A stretch of 15,864 nucleotides of DNA from CAG-791 sp963591995 (GTDB taxonomy: Bacteria; Bacillota; Clostridia; Lachnospirales; Lachnospiraceae). The notes beneath the pieces were generated by a model, which was not told the origin of the DNA, made no database searches, and saw only the letters and a program-made list of their open reading frames with translations. The DNA is taken from positions 1 to 15,864 of the forward strand of contig CAVAUJ010000057.1 of the NCBI GenBank assembly GCA_963591995.1. The letters are read 5' to 3'. Of the stretch, positions 1 to 13,406 are shown piece by piece. Made by a program: the position numbers and the translations under genes. How positions within the stretch are numbered: position 1 is the stretch's first letter; every line of letters starts with the position of its first letter.

Positions 1-25
1 TCGCAAGCACCGAGGCCTCGCAAGG

Positions 26-103
26 CCCCTGATCCGGACATTCTCCGCCACCCTATCGCTTGGCTGGCAAGTGTACAGTAACGCCGGAGGTTATTGTCCG
101 GAT
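26..103 (-). repeat. Structured intergenic element, copy A, at the 3' end of asnB
   Basis: Read on the minus strand, the part at 26-82 starts with GTTACTGTAC (73-82) and ends with GATCAGGGG (26-34). It matches the metE-like leader (14444-14501) at about 46 of 62 hand-aligned columns. Its inner hairpin is UUGCCA (65-70) with UGGCGG (45-50) around a 14-base loop beginning GCC and ending GGG. An outer stem pairs ATCCGGACA (95-103, inside the last asnB codons) with TGTCCGGAT (32-40), and CTCCG with CGGAG (85-89 with 43-47) inside it. The asnB stop codon sits in the internal loop. A further small hairpin lies at 14-29. It could be a 3' structure of asnB, the leader of a gene beyond the window, or a repeat insertion. 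Confidence 0.6.
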
Positions 104-1674
104 GCTCCGTAGTTGGAGAGCACGCGGGCGGAGGGGTCGTTGACATCGCAGCCTTCCCAGCTCTTGTTGGGCATCCAGAAGTCCGGAATCATCTGGCTCT
201 GACCGGGATAATATTTCTCGAACAGCTCGCGGTAGAGGAGAGACTCCTTGGTGAACGGCCGGGCATGGGTGTACTGCGCACGCTTTTCCTCATATTCCTC
301 ATCGGTATAAAGGGACTCGGCATATTCGATGAGGTCGTTGCGGAGCGAATGTCCGACGGCATCGGAGAACGCAGCCTTTTCGCGCATCAGGATGGATTCC
401 GGAATCAGCCGGTCCTCTTCGAAGGCATGGCGAACCAGATATTTGCCGATGCCGTATTTGTTGAGCTTCTTCTCCGGATCGATGTGCATGACATAATCCA
501 CGAAATCGAGATCGCCGAAGGGAACACGGGCCTCGAGGGAGTTCACGGAGATGCAGCGATCCGCGCGGAGAACGTCGTAGACGTTGATTTCGCGAATCCG
601 CTTCTCGGCCTCCTTCTGGAAGGCCTCCGCACTGGGAGCGAAGTCGGTGTATTTGTAGCCGAAGAGCTCATCCGAGATCTCGCCGGTGAGGATTACACGA
701 ATGTCCGTGTTCTCGTGAATCCATTTGCAGACGAGATACATGCCGATGGAGGCACGGATCGTCGTGATGTCAAAGGTGCCGAGAGCAGCAACGACGGGCT
801 CGAGGGCGCCGATGACGTCGTCTCTTGTGATGATGACCTCGTGATGGTTGGAATGAATGTAGTCCGCCACCTCACGGGCATACTTCAGATCGATGGCGTC
901 GATGTCCATACCGATGGAGAAGGTCTCCAGCGGCTTATCCATGAGCTTTGCGGCGGCACCGCACACGAGGGAGGAATCCAGACCGCCGGAAAGAAGATAA
1001 CCGACCGGTGCATCGGCATCCAGACGCTTCTCGATGCCGCGCAGCAGCTTGTCGTGGATGTTCCTGGAAATGGTCTCCAAGTCGTCCTTGCAATAGTAAT
1101 CCACGGCGGTCATATCCCGATAGGTATGGAAGGCACCGTCTTTGTAGTAGCAGCCGGGAGGGAAGGGAAGAATCTTATCGCAGAGCTCCACCAGACTCTT
1201 CGGCTCGGAGGCAAACAGCAGAACGCCGTCCTTGTCATAGCCGTAATACAGAGGACGGATACCGATCGGATCCCGCGCGGCAATGTACTCATGGGTTCTG
1301 GCATCGTAAATGATCAATGCGTATTCCGCATCGAGCAGACGGAACATATCCACGCCGTATTCCTCATACAGAGGCAGCAGGATCTCGCAGTCGCTGTCGG
1401 AAACAAAGGTATAGCCGCGGCCCTTCAGATATTCCTTCATCGGGCGGAAGCCGTAGATCTCACCGTTGCAGACAACGTAGCTGCCGTTTCGTTCGAAGGG
1501 CTGCATGCCCTCCGGTGTGAGTCCCATGATGGAGAGGCGGTTGAAGCCAAGGAAGCCGCAGCCCGTATCCACCAGTCTGGAATCGTCAGGTCCCCGCGAA
1601 ATGGTCTTCGCAAGGGCGGCGGCCGCATCATCTCTCCGCGCAGATGCGCCGCAATAGCCTAGAATTGAACACAT
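91..1674 (-). CDS. asnB: Asparagine synthetase B, glutamine-hydrolysing
   Basis: Makes asparagine from aspartate, ATP and the amide nitrogen of glutamine in the cytoplasm. The 527-residue product has an N-terminal class II glutamine amidotransferase domain (about 1-200): catalytic Cys2 right after Met1, RGPDD (27-31), NGEIY (70-74) and SDSDCE (91-96). The C-terminal synthetase domain has the ATP-binding PP-loop SGGLDSS (229-235) and GEISDELFGY (331-340). Length is close to typical AsnB (about 550). The start is fixed because Cys2 must become the N-terminus; AGGAG lies 8 bases upstream. An out-of-frame ATG 5 bases earlier would give a 6-codon peptide ending at TAG, but it is too close to the ribosome site. 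The gene is divergent from glnN, which supplies its glutamine. It has its own strong promoter and a structured leader. AsnB is much more likely than another AsnB-like amidotransferase because the neighbours are nitrogen-assimilation genes. Confidence 0.96.
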   Translation of the reverse strand: MCSILGYCGASARRDDAAAALAKTISRGPDDSRLVDTGCGFLGFNRLSIMGLTPEGMQPFERNGSYVVCNGEIYGFRPMKEYLKGRGYTFVSDSDCEILLPLYEEYGVDMFRLLDAEYALIIYDARTHEYIAARDPIGIRPLYYGYDKDGVLLFASEPKSLVELCDKILPFPPGCYYKDGAFHTYRDMTAVDYYCKDDLETISRNIHDKLLRGIEKRLDADAPVGYLLSGGLDSSLVCGAAAKLMDKPLETFSIGMDIDAIDLKYAREVADYIHSNHHEVIITRDDVIGALEPVVAALGTFDITTIRASIGMYLVCKWIHENTDIRVILTGEISDELFGYKYTDFAPSAEAFQKEAEKRIREINVYDVLRADRCISVNSLEARVPFGDLDFVDYVMHIDPEKKLNKYGIGKYLVRHAFEEDRLIPESILMREKAAFSDAVGHSLRNDLIEYAESLYTDEEYEEKRAQYTHARPFTKESLLYRELFEKYYPGQSQMIPDFWMPNKSWEGCDVNDPSARVLSNYGASGQ

Positions 1675-1705
1675 AACATATTCTCCTTTGTCCGATTAGT
1701 ATAAA

Positions 1706-1817
1706 GAAGAAGCGGCAAAGAGCCCGGTTCCGTCGATCCCTGCCGCCGGCCGGAACACTCGTCTCCACCGGTGCGGACAGGTTCGTGACAGAACAACGAC
1801 CTCTTTGCCGCTTCTTC
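1706..1817 (-). promoter_or_regulatory. Structured 5' leader of asnB with a 17-bp closing stem
   Basis: The region transcribed ahead of asnB is closed by a perfect 17-bp inverted repeat (1706-1722 with 1801-1817; key arm AAGAAGCGGCAAAGAG) around 78 bases. Inside are a GTTC/GAAC hairpin with loop TGTCAC (1781-1794), a CACCGGTG palindrome (1766-1773), and the conserved GTTCCG/CGGAAC hairpin (1727-1756). On the mRNA the 3' arm is followed by CTTTAT, a poor U-run, so it is not a convincing intrinsic terminator. A role in attenuation, ribosome access or RNA stability is inferred. It lacks the T-box sequence and matches no riboswitch I recognise. Confidence 0.7.
1727..1756 (-). repeat. Structured element, copy in the asnB leader
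   Basis: On the mRNA strand the hairpin is GTTCCG, then an 18-base loop GCCGGCGGCAGGGATCGA, then CGGAAC. The amt leader (10821-10855) has the same loop pattern, with 25 core bases identical apart from three short indels. The upper stem differs but still pairs (GTT/AAC here, GCAT/ATGC there), which suggests selection on RNA pairing or on a palindrome. Confidence 0.55.
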
Positions 1818-1827
1818 AATATTCCGC

Positions 1828-1856
1828 ATTATTGCGCCGCCCAATCACTTTGTCAA
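1828..1856 (-). promoter_or_regulatory. asnB promoter
   Basis: On the minus strand, TTGACA (1851-1856) and AATAAT (1828-1833) are separated by 17 bases, close to the sigma-70/SigA consensus. Transcription would begin near 1821, giving a leader of about 145 bases that contains the whole 17-bp stem structure. Confidence 0.75.
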
Positions 1857-1991
1857 GGGATAATCTTGCAGAAAAATCCGCTGCAGCAGACATTGTATCT
1901 GCCGGAGGGGGCACTTGTGAAACTGCCCGGAAATTACATTATGGAAGAAAGGGTTTCTGCGGAATCTGCCGAAAATGCACAGGGGATGTAT

Positions 1992-2005
1992 TTTTGTATA
2001 CAAAA
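1992..2005. promoter_or_regulatory. Operator-like palindrome upstream of glnN
   Basis: TTTTGTATACAAAA is a perfect 14-bp palindrome ending 4 bases before the glnN -35 box. The core TTGTATACAA resembles operators of GntR-family regulators, but the protein that binds it is not in this window. A related ATGTATACAA overlaps the proposed amt -10 box (10698-10707). The site is seen directly; its role is inferred. Confidence 0.45.
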
Positions 2006-2009
2006 TTTC

Positions 2010-2038
2010 TTGACATGATTTTGGCCATGTGATAAACC
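2010..2038 (+). promoter_or_regulatory. glnN promoter
   Basis: A perfect TTGACA (2010-2015) is followed by TGTGATAAAC (2029-2038), which offers an extended -10 (GATAAA at 2031, spacer 15) or TAAACC (2033, spacer 17). The exact -10 is uncertain, but the position fits a leader of about 90 bases carrying the hairpin at 2053-2093. Confidence 0.65.
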
Positions 2039-2052
2039 TACCTGCATGAAGC

Positions 2053-2093
2053 AAGGGCGCTTTGGGCTGGGGATACCGGCTCAGAGCGCCCTT
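2053..2093 (+). promoter_or_regulatory. Leader hairpin of glnN
   Basis: AAGGGCGCT (2053-2061) pairs with AGCGCCCTT (2085-2093), and inside it GCTGG (2066-2070) pairs with CCGGC (2076-2080) around loop GGATA. The stem is strong, but TGTGCTTTG follows rather than a U-run, so it is a weak terminator at best. The glnN ribosome site AGGAGG (2114-2119) starts only 20 bases later. An ATG-TAG start-stop pair at 2121-2126 lies between that site and the real ATG, probably by chance. Confidence 0.6.
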
Positions 2094-2129
2094 TGTGCTT
2101 TGAAAGGAATAAAAGGAGGAATGTAGAGA

Positions 2130-4238
<2,109 letters not shown>

Positions 4239-4247
4239 GGCGCGGGA

Positions 4248-4286
4248 TCGCTGCAGAGGCAGCGACCGGAGAAGGAAAAATCTCCG
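4248..4286 (+). promoter_or_regulatory. Tandem hairpins just after glnN
   Basis: TCGCTGC (4248-4254) pairs with GCAGCGA (4259-4265) around AGAG. One base later CGGAGA (4267-4272) pairs with TCTCCG (4281-4286) around an 8-base A-rich loop. Neither is followed by a U-run, so they are not standard terminators. They may protect the glnN 3' end or mark an RNA processing point. The loops do not fit the ANTAR dual-hexaloop pattern. Confidence 0.5.
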
Positions 4287-4336
4287 AAAAGAGAACACTC
4301 ACAGTGATAGATAGATCATTGCCAAGGATGGGCGAT

Positions 4337-4376
4337 GCACAATTCCTGACCCGCAGAACGGATCAGGAATTGTTGC
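4337..4376 (+). promoter_or_regulatory. Long hairpin upstream of gltB
   Basis: CAATTCCTGA (4340-4349) pairs perfectly with TCAGGAATTG (4363-4372). Inside, CCG (4351-4353) pairs with CGG (4359-4361), and GC/GC (4337-4338 with 4375-4376) can extend it. GCGTACCCGGG follows, not a U-run. It ends 30 bases before the gltB ATG, whose ribosome site is weak, so it could influence gltB translation or limit read-through from glnN. I see no convincing promoter in 4239-4406. Confidence 0.55.
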
Positions 4377-4406
4377 GTACCCGGGAATAGAAGAGAATCA
4401 GAGAAT

Positions 4407-9052
<4,646 letters not shown>

Positions 9053-9053
<1 letters not shown>

Positions 9054-10591
9054 TGGGCAAGGCAACCGGATTTCTGGAATACAACCGCCGGAACAACATT
9101 GACGTGCCGGAAAAGGAGCGTCTGACAACCTTTAAGGAATTCCATCGTCCCATTTCCGAGGAGGAAAGACGTCGTCAGGGCGCCCGCTGCATGAATTGCG
9201 GCGTGCCGTTCTGTCAGTCGGCGATGAAGCTCTCCGGCATGGTCACAGGGTGTCCCCTGCACAACCTGATTCCGGAGTGGAACGATCAGATTTATCAGGG
9301 ACATTACGAGCACGCCTTTTCCAGGCTGATCAAGACCAGCAATTTCCCGGAGTTCACGGGAAGGGTGTGTCCCGCCCTGTGTGAGAAGGCCTGCATCAAC
9401 GGTGAGTACGGGGAACCGGTCACCGTTCATGACAACGAGCTCTTTGTCATTGAGACCGCCTTTGCCAACGGCTACCTGCAGCCCCGTGTTCCGAAGGTGC
9501 GCAGCGGCAAGAAGGTGGCTGTTGTCGGCGCAGGTCCCTCCGGACTGGCGGCGGCGGATGAATTGAACCGCCGCGGACATTCGGTGACGGTTTTCGAGAG
9601 GGAGGACCGCATCGGCGGACTGCTCATGTACGGCATTCCCAATATGAAGCTGGATAAGAGCGTCATTTACCGCAGAAAACACCTCATGGAAGCAGAAGGG
9701 GTGACGTTCCGGACCGGCGTCAACGTCGGCGTGGATGTGACGGCCAAGGAGCTGTTGGACGGATTTGACGCTGTCGTCCTTTCCTGCGGTGCCAAGCAGG
9801 CAAGAGGGCTCAAGGGAGGAGATCCCGCCGCGATCAAGGGAATCTGCTATGCAGTGGATTTCCTGACATCGACCACGAAGAGCCTTCTGAACCACGGCCT
9901 GGAGGAGACCACCGGCACCTGGCTGGAGGCGGAGTCCCGGGACGTGGAAACCTTCGCCGGAAGGAACGATTACATCAGTGCGGCCGGCAAAAATGTTGTG
10001 GTGGTCGGCGGCGGCGATACCGGCAATGACTGCATCGGCACGGTGCTGCGCCACGGCTGCAAATCGGTGACGGCTCTGGAAATGATGCCGAAGCCTCCGG
10101 TAGAGAGGTCTGCGTCCAATCCGTGGCCGGAGTGGCCGAAGGTCCTCAAGACGGACTACGGCCATGAGGAGGCGATCGTGCGCTTTGGCCACGATCCCAG
10201 AGTGTATGAGACCACCGTCAAGGAATTCCACACGAACAAAAAAGGCGAGCTGAAGGAGATTGTGACCGCAAAGGTTCGCTTTGAGAATCGTCAGATGACA
10301 CTGGTGGAGGGCTCGGAGAAGACCCTTCCCTGCGACCTGCTCCTGATTGCGGCGGGCTTTACCGGGTGCCAGCCCTATACGGCGGAGGCCTTCGGCGTGA
10401 AGCTCACGCAGCGGGGCGTTGTGGAAACGGCGGCAGAGGATGTGTATGCAACCAACGTGCCCAAGGTATTCACCTCGGGAGACATGCACCGCGGCCAGTC
10501 GCTGGTGGTGTGGGCCATCGCGGAGGGACGCCGCTGCGCACATGAGGTGGATGCGTTCCTGATGGGATATTCCAACCTGCGGGAATCCTGA
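9053..10591 (+). CDS. gltD: Glutamate synthase small subunit (FAD, iron-sulfur)
   Basis: Takes electrons from NADPH and passes them through FAD and 4Fe-4S clusters to GltB. The 512-residue length is slightly above the usual 470-490. The N-terminal cluster domain has Cys46, Cys49, Cys54 and Cys67, then Cys106, Cys110 and Cys114 (VCPALCEKAC). The FAD-binding motif VVGAGPSG (157-164) and the second dinucleotide motif VVGGGDTGND (317-326, NADPH side) are intact. The C-terminal FTSGDMHRGQSLVVWAIAEGR segment is typical. The start ATG (9053) overlaps the gltB TAA by one base, and GAGGAGGTG inside gltB supplies the ribosome site, so translation is probably coupled and subunits made in step. Confidence 0.96.
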
Positions 10592-10626
10592 GGAACATCG
10601 TTGGTATTTAAAAATCGGTGTAGCTG

Positions 10627-10659
10627 TTTAGCACCAAAGAAAGATAAAATTTTGCTAAA
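10627..10659 (+). promoter_or_regulatory. Inverted repeat in the gltD-amt gap
   Basis: TTTAGCA (10627-10633) and TGCTAAA (10653-10659) form a perfect 7-bp inverted repeat 19 bases apart in an AT-rich patch. It lies 20 bases upstream of the proposed amt -35 box. It could be an operator or activator site, or a weak promoter (TAAAAT at 10656-10661 lacks a good -35). A second, imperfect ACATCG/CGGTGT hairpin lies just after gltD (10594-10618). Confidence 0.3.
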
Positions 10660-10678
10660 ATCTTGTGCGATCTGCGGA

Positions 10679-10707
10679 TTGCGATGAGATGCATGCATGT
10701 ATACAAT
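10679..10707 (+). promoter_or_regulatory. Probable amt promoter
   Basis: TTGCGA (10679-10684) and TACAAT (10702-10707) are 17 bases apart. The spacer holds the perfect palindrome ATGCATGCAT (10688-10697), and the -10 overlaps ATGTATACAA, which resembles the glnN operator-like site. Transcription would start near 10713, upstream of the terminator-like hairpin at 10763-10803. Confidence 0.5.
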
Positions 10708-10762
10708 ACGTTGCATAAGCAAGAAGCGTTGCTGCTTGTTCGCATACGAAGATTTGGCAAAG

Positions 10763-10803
10763 GGGCCAAAACCTGGATTTCAACGGGTTTTGGCTCTTTT
10801 TTT
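10763..10803 (+). terminator. Intrinsic terminator between gltD and amt, possibly an attenuator
   Basis: GCCAAAACC (10765-10773) pairs with GGTTTTGGC (10786-10794), extended by two more pairs below, and seven Ts follow (10797-10803). It lies 172 bases after gltD and 90 bases before amt. Because the only good promoter for amt that I can see is upstream of it, it may control entry into amt. Upstream, AGCAA/TTGCT (loop GAAGCG) or an alternative CAAG...CTTG stem could form near the transcript 5' end. The simple alternative is that it ends the gltBD transcript. Confidence 0.85.
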
Positions 10804-10820
10804 GTTCCTGCGAAGGGATT

Positions 10821-10855
10821 GCATCCGGCCGCGGGGACAGGGAATCGACGGATGC
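10821..10855 (+). repeat. Structured element, copy in the amt leader
   Basis: GCATCCG (10821-10827) pairs with CGGATGC (10849-10855) around a 21-base loop that begins GCCGCGGGG and ends CAGGGAATCGA. The same loop pattern with a different but still paired stem occurs in the asnB leader (1727-1756). It lies after the terminator and 38 bases before the amt start. Confidence 0.6.
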
Positions 10856-10892
10856 GCCGGGCGGCGGCAGAAGAAGAGAGAGGAGTAGAGAT

Positions 10893-12644
10893 ATGGAAAT
10901 CAATGTGAGTACCGTTGCATGGGTTCTCATCGCCTCGGCGCTGATCTATTTCATGCAGGCCGGCTTTGCGTTATGTGAGGCCGGTTTAACAAGAGCCAAG
11001 AATACGGGCAACATTCTGATGAAGAACATGATGGACTTCTGCATCGGAACACCCTGCTATTGGCTGGTGGGCTTCGGCCTTATGTTCGGGAGCCTGAATC
11101 CCCTGATCGGAGGCTTTGATCCTCTGATCCGCGGCGTCTACGATGCGACCAACAGCACCGTGCCGCAGACAATGCCTCTTTGGTGCTATGTCATTTTCCA
11201 GACCGTGTTCTGCGCAACCGCAGCCACCATCGTTTCCGGATCCATGGCAGAGCGCACCAACTTCAAGGCCTATTGTGCATATTCCGCAGCCATTTCGCTG
11301 CTGATCTATCCCATCAGCGGACACTGGGCATGGGGCGGCGGCTGGCTCTCCACGCTGGGCTTCCACGATTTTGCAGGCTCCGCAGTTGTACACAACGTCG
11401 GCGGCATCATCGCCTGCCTGGGCGCTGCACTGCTCGGACCCCGTATCGGCAAGTATGACAAGAACGGAAAGGCAAGAGCCATTCCCGGCCACAGCATGAC
11501 CGCTGTTGCACTCGGCGTGTTCATCCTCTGGTTCTGCTGGTTCGGCTTCAACGGCGGCTCCACTGCTGCAATGGCAACGGCGGACGATGCCATCAATGCC
11601 TCCAACGCGTTCATGACCACGAACCTGGCAGCAGCGGTTGCTACGGTTGTTACGATGATCTTTACCTGGAAGCGCTACGGCAAGCCGGATGTGTCCATGA
11701 CCTTCAACGGTGCGCTGGCCGGCCTTGTAGCCATTACCGCCGGATGCGACTGCGTAACGCCGGTGGGCGCTTTCTTCATCGGTCTGGTTGCAGGCTTCCT
11801 GGTTGTTTTCTCGGTTGAGTTCTTCGACAATGTCGCAAAGATCGACGATCCGGTTGGTGCTGTTTCCGTGCACATGGTAAACGGTATCTGGGGTACCATT
11901 GCGGTAGGCCTCTTCTCCAACGGTGCAGACGGCGTAGGTGTCGGCCTGTTCTACGGCGGCGGCTTCGCACAGCTGGGTATTCAGGTACTGGGTATCGTTG
12001 CCATTGATGTATATGTTCTGATCGTGATGTTCATCGTCTTCAAGGTGATCGACAAGACCATCGGTCTGCGTGTTCCGGAGCAGGTTGAGATTGACGGTCT
12101 GGATATGCACGAGCACGGCCTTGCAAGCGCTTATTCCGGATTTGCCATCACCGATGTCACCAACATGGAAATGAGCGTGAACGAGAATACGGATCTTGGT
12201 GAGGATTCCTTCGAAAAGGCATCCGAGGCACAGAAGGATGCGGCCGTGAAGGTTGTAACGGAGCCCACGCTTGCACCGTCTCTGGACACCGGCATGCACA
12301 AGGTTTCCATCATCTGCCGTCTCGCGAAGTTCGATGAGCTCAAGAGAGCGCTGAACGAGCTGGGCGTGACCGGCATGACCATGACGCAGGTTATGGGCTG
12401 CGGCATCCAGAAGGGCTCCACGGAGCGTTACCGCGGCGCAGTTGTGGATTCCACGCTGCTGCCGAAGGTAAAGGTAGAGGTAATCATCTCCAAGATTTCG
12501 GTGGAGAAGGTTATCGAGGCAGCCAAGAAGGCCCTGTACACCGGACACATCGGCGACGGCAAGATCTTCGTTTACAACGTAGCAAAGGTTGTAAAGGTCC
12601 GCACCGGAGAAGAGGACTTCGCAGCCCTTCAGGATGTGGAGTAA
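10893..12644 (+). CDS. amt: Ammonium channel fused to a PII signalling domain
   Basis: Membrane channel for ammonium/ammonia with a regulatory PII (GlnB/GlnK) domain on its cytoplasmic C-terminus. Residues 1-415 are the Amt channel with about 11 hydrophobic segments. The pore histidines are probably His167 (SAVVHNVGG) and His327 (SVHMVNGIWG). GLDMHEHG (402-409) is the usual Amt C-terminal hinge. After a charged linker (about 420-467), residues 468-583 form a full PII domain: MHKVSIICRLAKFDELKRAL, the T-loop IQKGSTERYRGA (505-516), LPKVKVEV and the nucleotide-binding TGHIGDGKIFV (550-560). The tyrosine uridylylated in E. coli GlnB (Tyr51) aligns to Val518, so uridylylation there is not possible. 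AGGAG lies 7 bases before the ATG. Free PII normally docks onto Amt trimers; here it is tethered, probably gating the channel by ATP/ADP and 2-oxoglutarate (inference). Confidence 0.95.
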   Translation: MEINVSTVAWVLIASALIYFMQAGFALCEAGLTRAKNTGNILMKNMMDFCIGTPCYWLVGFGLMFGSLNPLIGGFDPLIRGVYDATNSTVPQTMPLWCYVIFQTVFCATAATIVSGSMAERTNFKAYCAYSAAISLLIYPISGHWAWGGGWLSTLGFHDFAGSAVVHNVGGIIACLGAALLGPRIGKYDKNGKARAIPGHSMTAVALGVFILWFCWFGFNGGSTAAMATADDAINASNAFMTTNLAAAVATVVTMIFTWKRYGKPDVSMTFNGALAGLVAITAGCDCVTPVGAFFIGLVAGFLVVFSVEFFDNVAKIDDPVGAVSVHMVNGIWGTIAVGLFSNGADGVGVGLFYGGGFAQLGIQVLGIVAIDVYVLIVMFIVFKVIDKTIGLRVPEQVEIDGLDMHEHGLASAYSGFAITDVTNMEMSVNENTDLGEDSFEKASEAQKDAAVKVVTEPTLAPSLDTGMHKVSIICRLAKFDELKRALNELGVTGMTMTQVMGCGIQKGSTERYRGAVVDSTLLPKVKVEVIISKISVEKVIEAAKKALYTGHIGDGKIFVYNVAKVVKVRTGEEDFAALQDVE

Positions 12645-12688
12645 TCGTAGTAAACGGAATACGGAGTCAACAGAACAGACGGAATTTT

Positions 12689-12706
12689 ATCGAAGCTCTT
12701 CGATAT
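12689..12706 (+). repeat. Small palindrome after amt
   Basis: TATCGAA (12689-12695) and TTCGATA (12700-12706) pair around GCTC. It precedes a larger hairpin at 12717-12760, and no U-run follows. Confidence 0.4.
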
Positions 12707-12716
12707 GATTCAATAG

Positions 12717-12760
12717 CAGAAGCCACCATGCACACCTTCCTCCGCATGGTGGCTTCTGCA
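12717..12760 (+). repeat. 16-bp perfect hairpin after amt
   Basis: GCAGAAGCCACCATGC (12717-12732) pairs with GCATGGTGGCTTCTGC (12745-12760) around 12 bases. There is no U-run on either side, so it is more likely an mRNA-end stabiliser or a repeat than a stand-alone terminator. Confidence 0.6.
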
Positions 12761-12790
12761 TGTCTTCGTGCATACAGACAGCAATACAGT

Positions 12791-12827
12791 AAAAAGGGAC
12801 TGCCGATTTCATCGGCAGTCCCTTTTT
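12791..12827. terminator. Bidirectional intrinsic terminator
   Basis: AAAAAGGGACTGCCGAT (12791-12807) and ATCGGCAGTCCCTTTTT (12811-12827) form a 17-bp stem with loop TTC. The A-run on one side and the T-run on the other give a usable U-tract on both strands. It ends amt from the left and the C_GCAxxG_C_C gene from the right. Confidence 0.9.
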
Positions 12828-12837
12828 ATCAACCGTT

Positions 12838-12869
12838 CCGGTACATCGTTTTAAAAATCGATGTACCGG
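12838..12869. repeat. Hairpin next to the terminator
   Basis: CCGGTACATCG (12838-12848) pairs with CGATGTACCGG (12859-12869) around an AT-only 10-base loop. It lies 2 bases past the stop codon of the minus-strand gene. GGTACATCG also occurs in the metE-like leader (14419-14427), and a degraded version is seen after gltD (10594-10618). Confidence 0.5.
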
Positions 12870-12871
12870 GT

Positions 12872-13279
12872 TTAAATCGTCAGGCCGCGGTCTGCCAGCA
12901 TATCCTCAACCGCCTGCACCGCCTCATATACCATGGCGTCGCAATGCGGTTTTTTAAGTGCGGGGGAGGAGACCTCTGCGGCGAGCAGCTCCTTGCACTG
13001 CGTGCGTCCGGCGTGAAGCTCACTTACGCGCCGAATGAATTCCACGGCATCCTTCGGGGAATTGGTTCCATACAGGCCAAGCGCCATGAGGCCGCCGGTA
13101 ATGGCGCCGCAGGTCATGCCGGTCCGCATGCCGGCGCCGAAGTGCTCGGTGATGGCATTCGCTGTCTCCTTCTCCATTCCTTTTCTCTCTGCAAAGGGAA
13201 TAAATACACCCTGCGCACAGTTGTAGTGGCGCGTGGGATCGTCTCTCAGTTCATGACTGCGCTTCATAATCTCATCCAT
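12872..13279 (-). CDS. C_GCAxxG_C_C family protein
   Basis: A 135-residue protein of the C_GCAxxG_C_C family, whose biochemical function is not established; the invariant cysteines suggest a redox or metal-binding role. All four family cysteines are present: Cys21 in the first motif (NCAQG here instead of GCAQG), Cys57 in GMTCGAITGGLMALGL, Cys95 and Cys113. No signal peptide or membrane segment is apparent. AAAGGAC lies 8 bases before the ATG. A TGTAGAAT upstream may be an extended -10, but I find no good -35. The gene is downstream of lysR on the same strand with a 127-base gap that holds no clear terminator, so the two could be co-transcribed. Confidence 0.85.
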   Translation of the reverse strand: MDEIMKRSHELRDDPTRHYNCAQGVFIPFAERKGMEKETANAITEHFGAGMRTGMTCGAITGGLMALGLYGTNSPKDAVEFIRRVSELHAGRTQCKELLAAEVSSPALKKPHCDAMVYEAVQAVEDMLADRGLTI

Positions 13280-13406
13280 GGCTTGCTGTCCTTTCTGTAT
13301 CTGTCTTTTCTGTGTCCGTTTGGAGTGACTGCGAGTATTCTACACCGTATTCCTTTGTACATACGAAGAAAAGCAAAGGACGGTGACAAGGATTTTTCGA
13401 TATTCT

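Noticed and set aside
94..1662. Long open frame on the plus strand opposite asnB
   Set aside because: It lies entirely antisense to a gene with complete AsnB motifs, and its translation has no recognisable domain. Such frames are expected in GC-rich genes.
1706..1817. T-box riboswitch in the asnB leader
   Set aside because: The leader has GGTGGAGACGAG, not the T-box core GGTGGNACCGCG, and is too short for a standard stem I plus antiterminator.
1785..2032. Small open frames in the asnB-glnN gap
   Set aside because: They run through the asnB leader stem and both promoters, lack ribosome sites, and resemble no protein I know.
4248..4286. ANTAR-type dual hexaloop antitermination site
   Set aside because: The loops are 4 and 8 bases and lack the A1/G4 hexaloop pattern, and no overlapping terminator follows.
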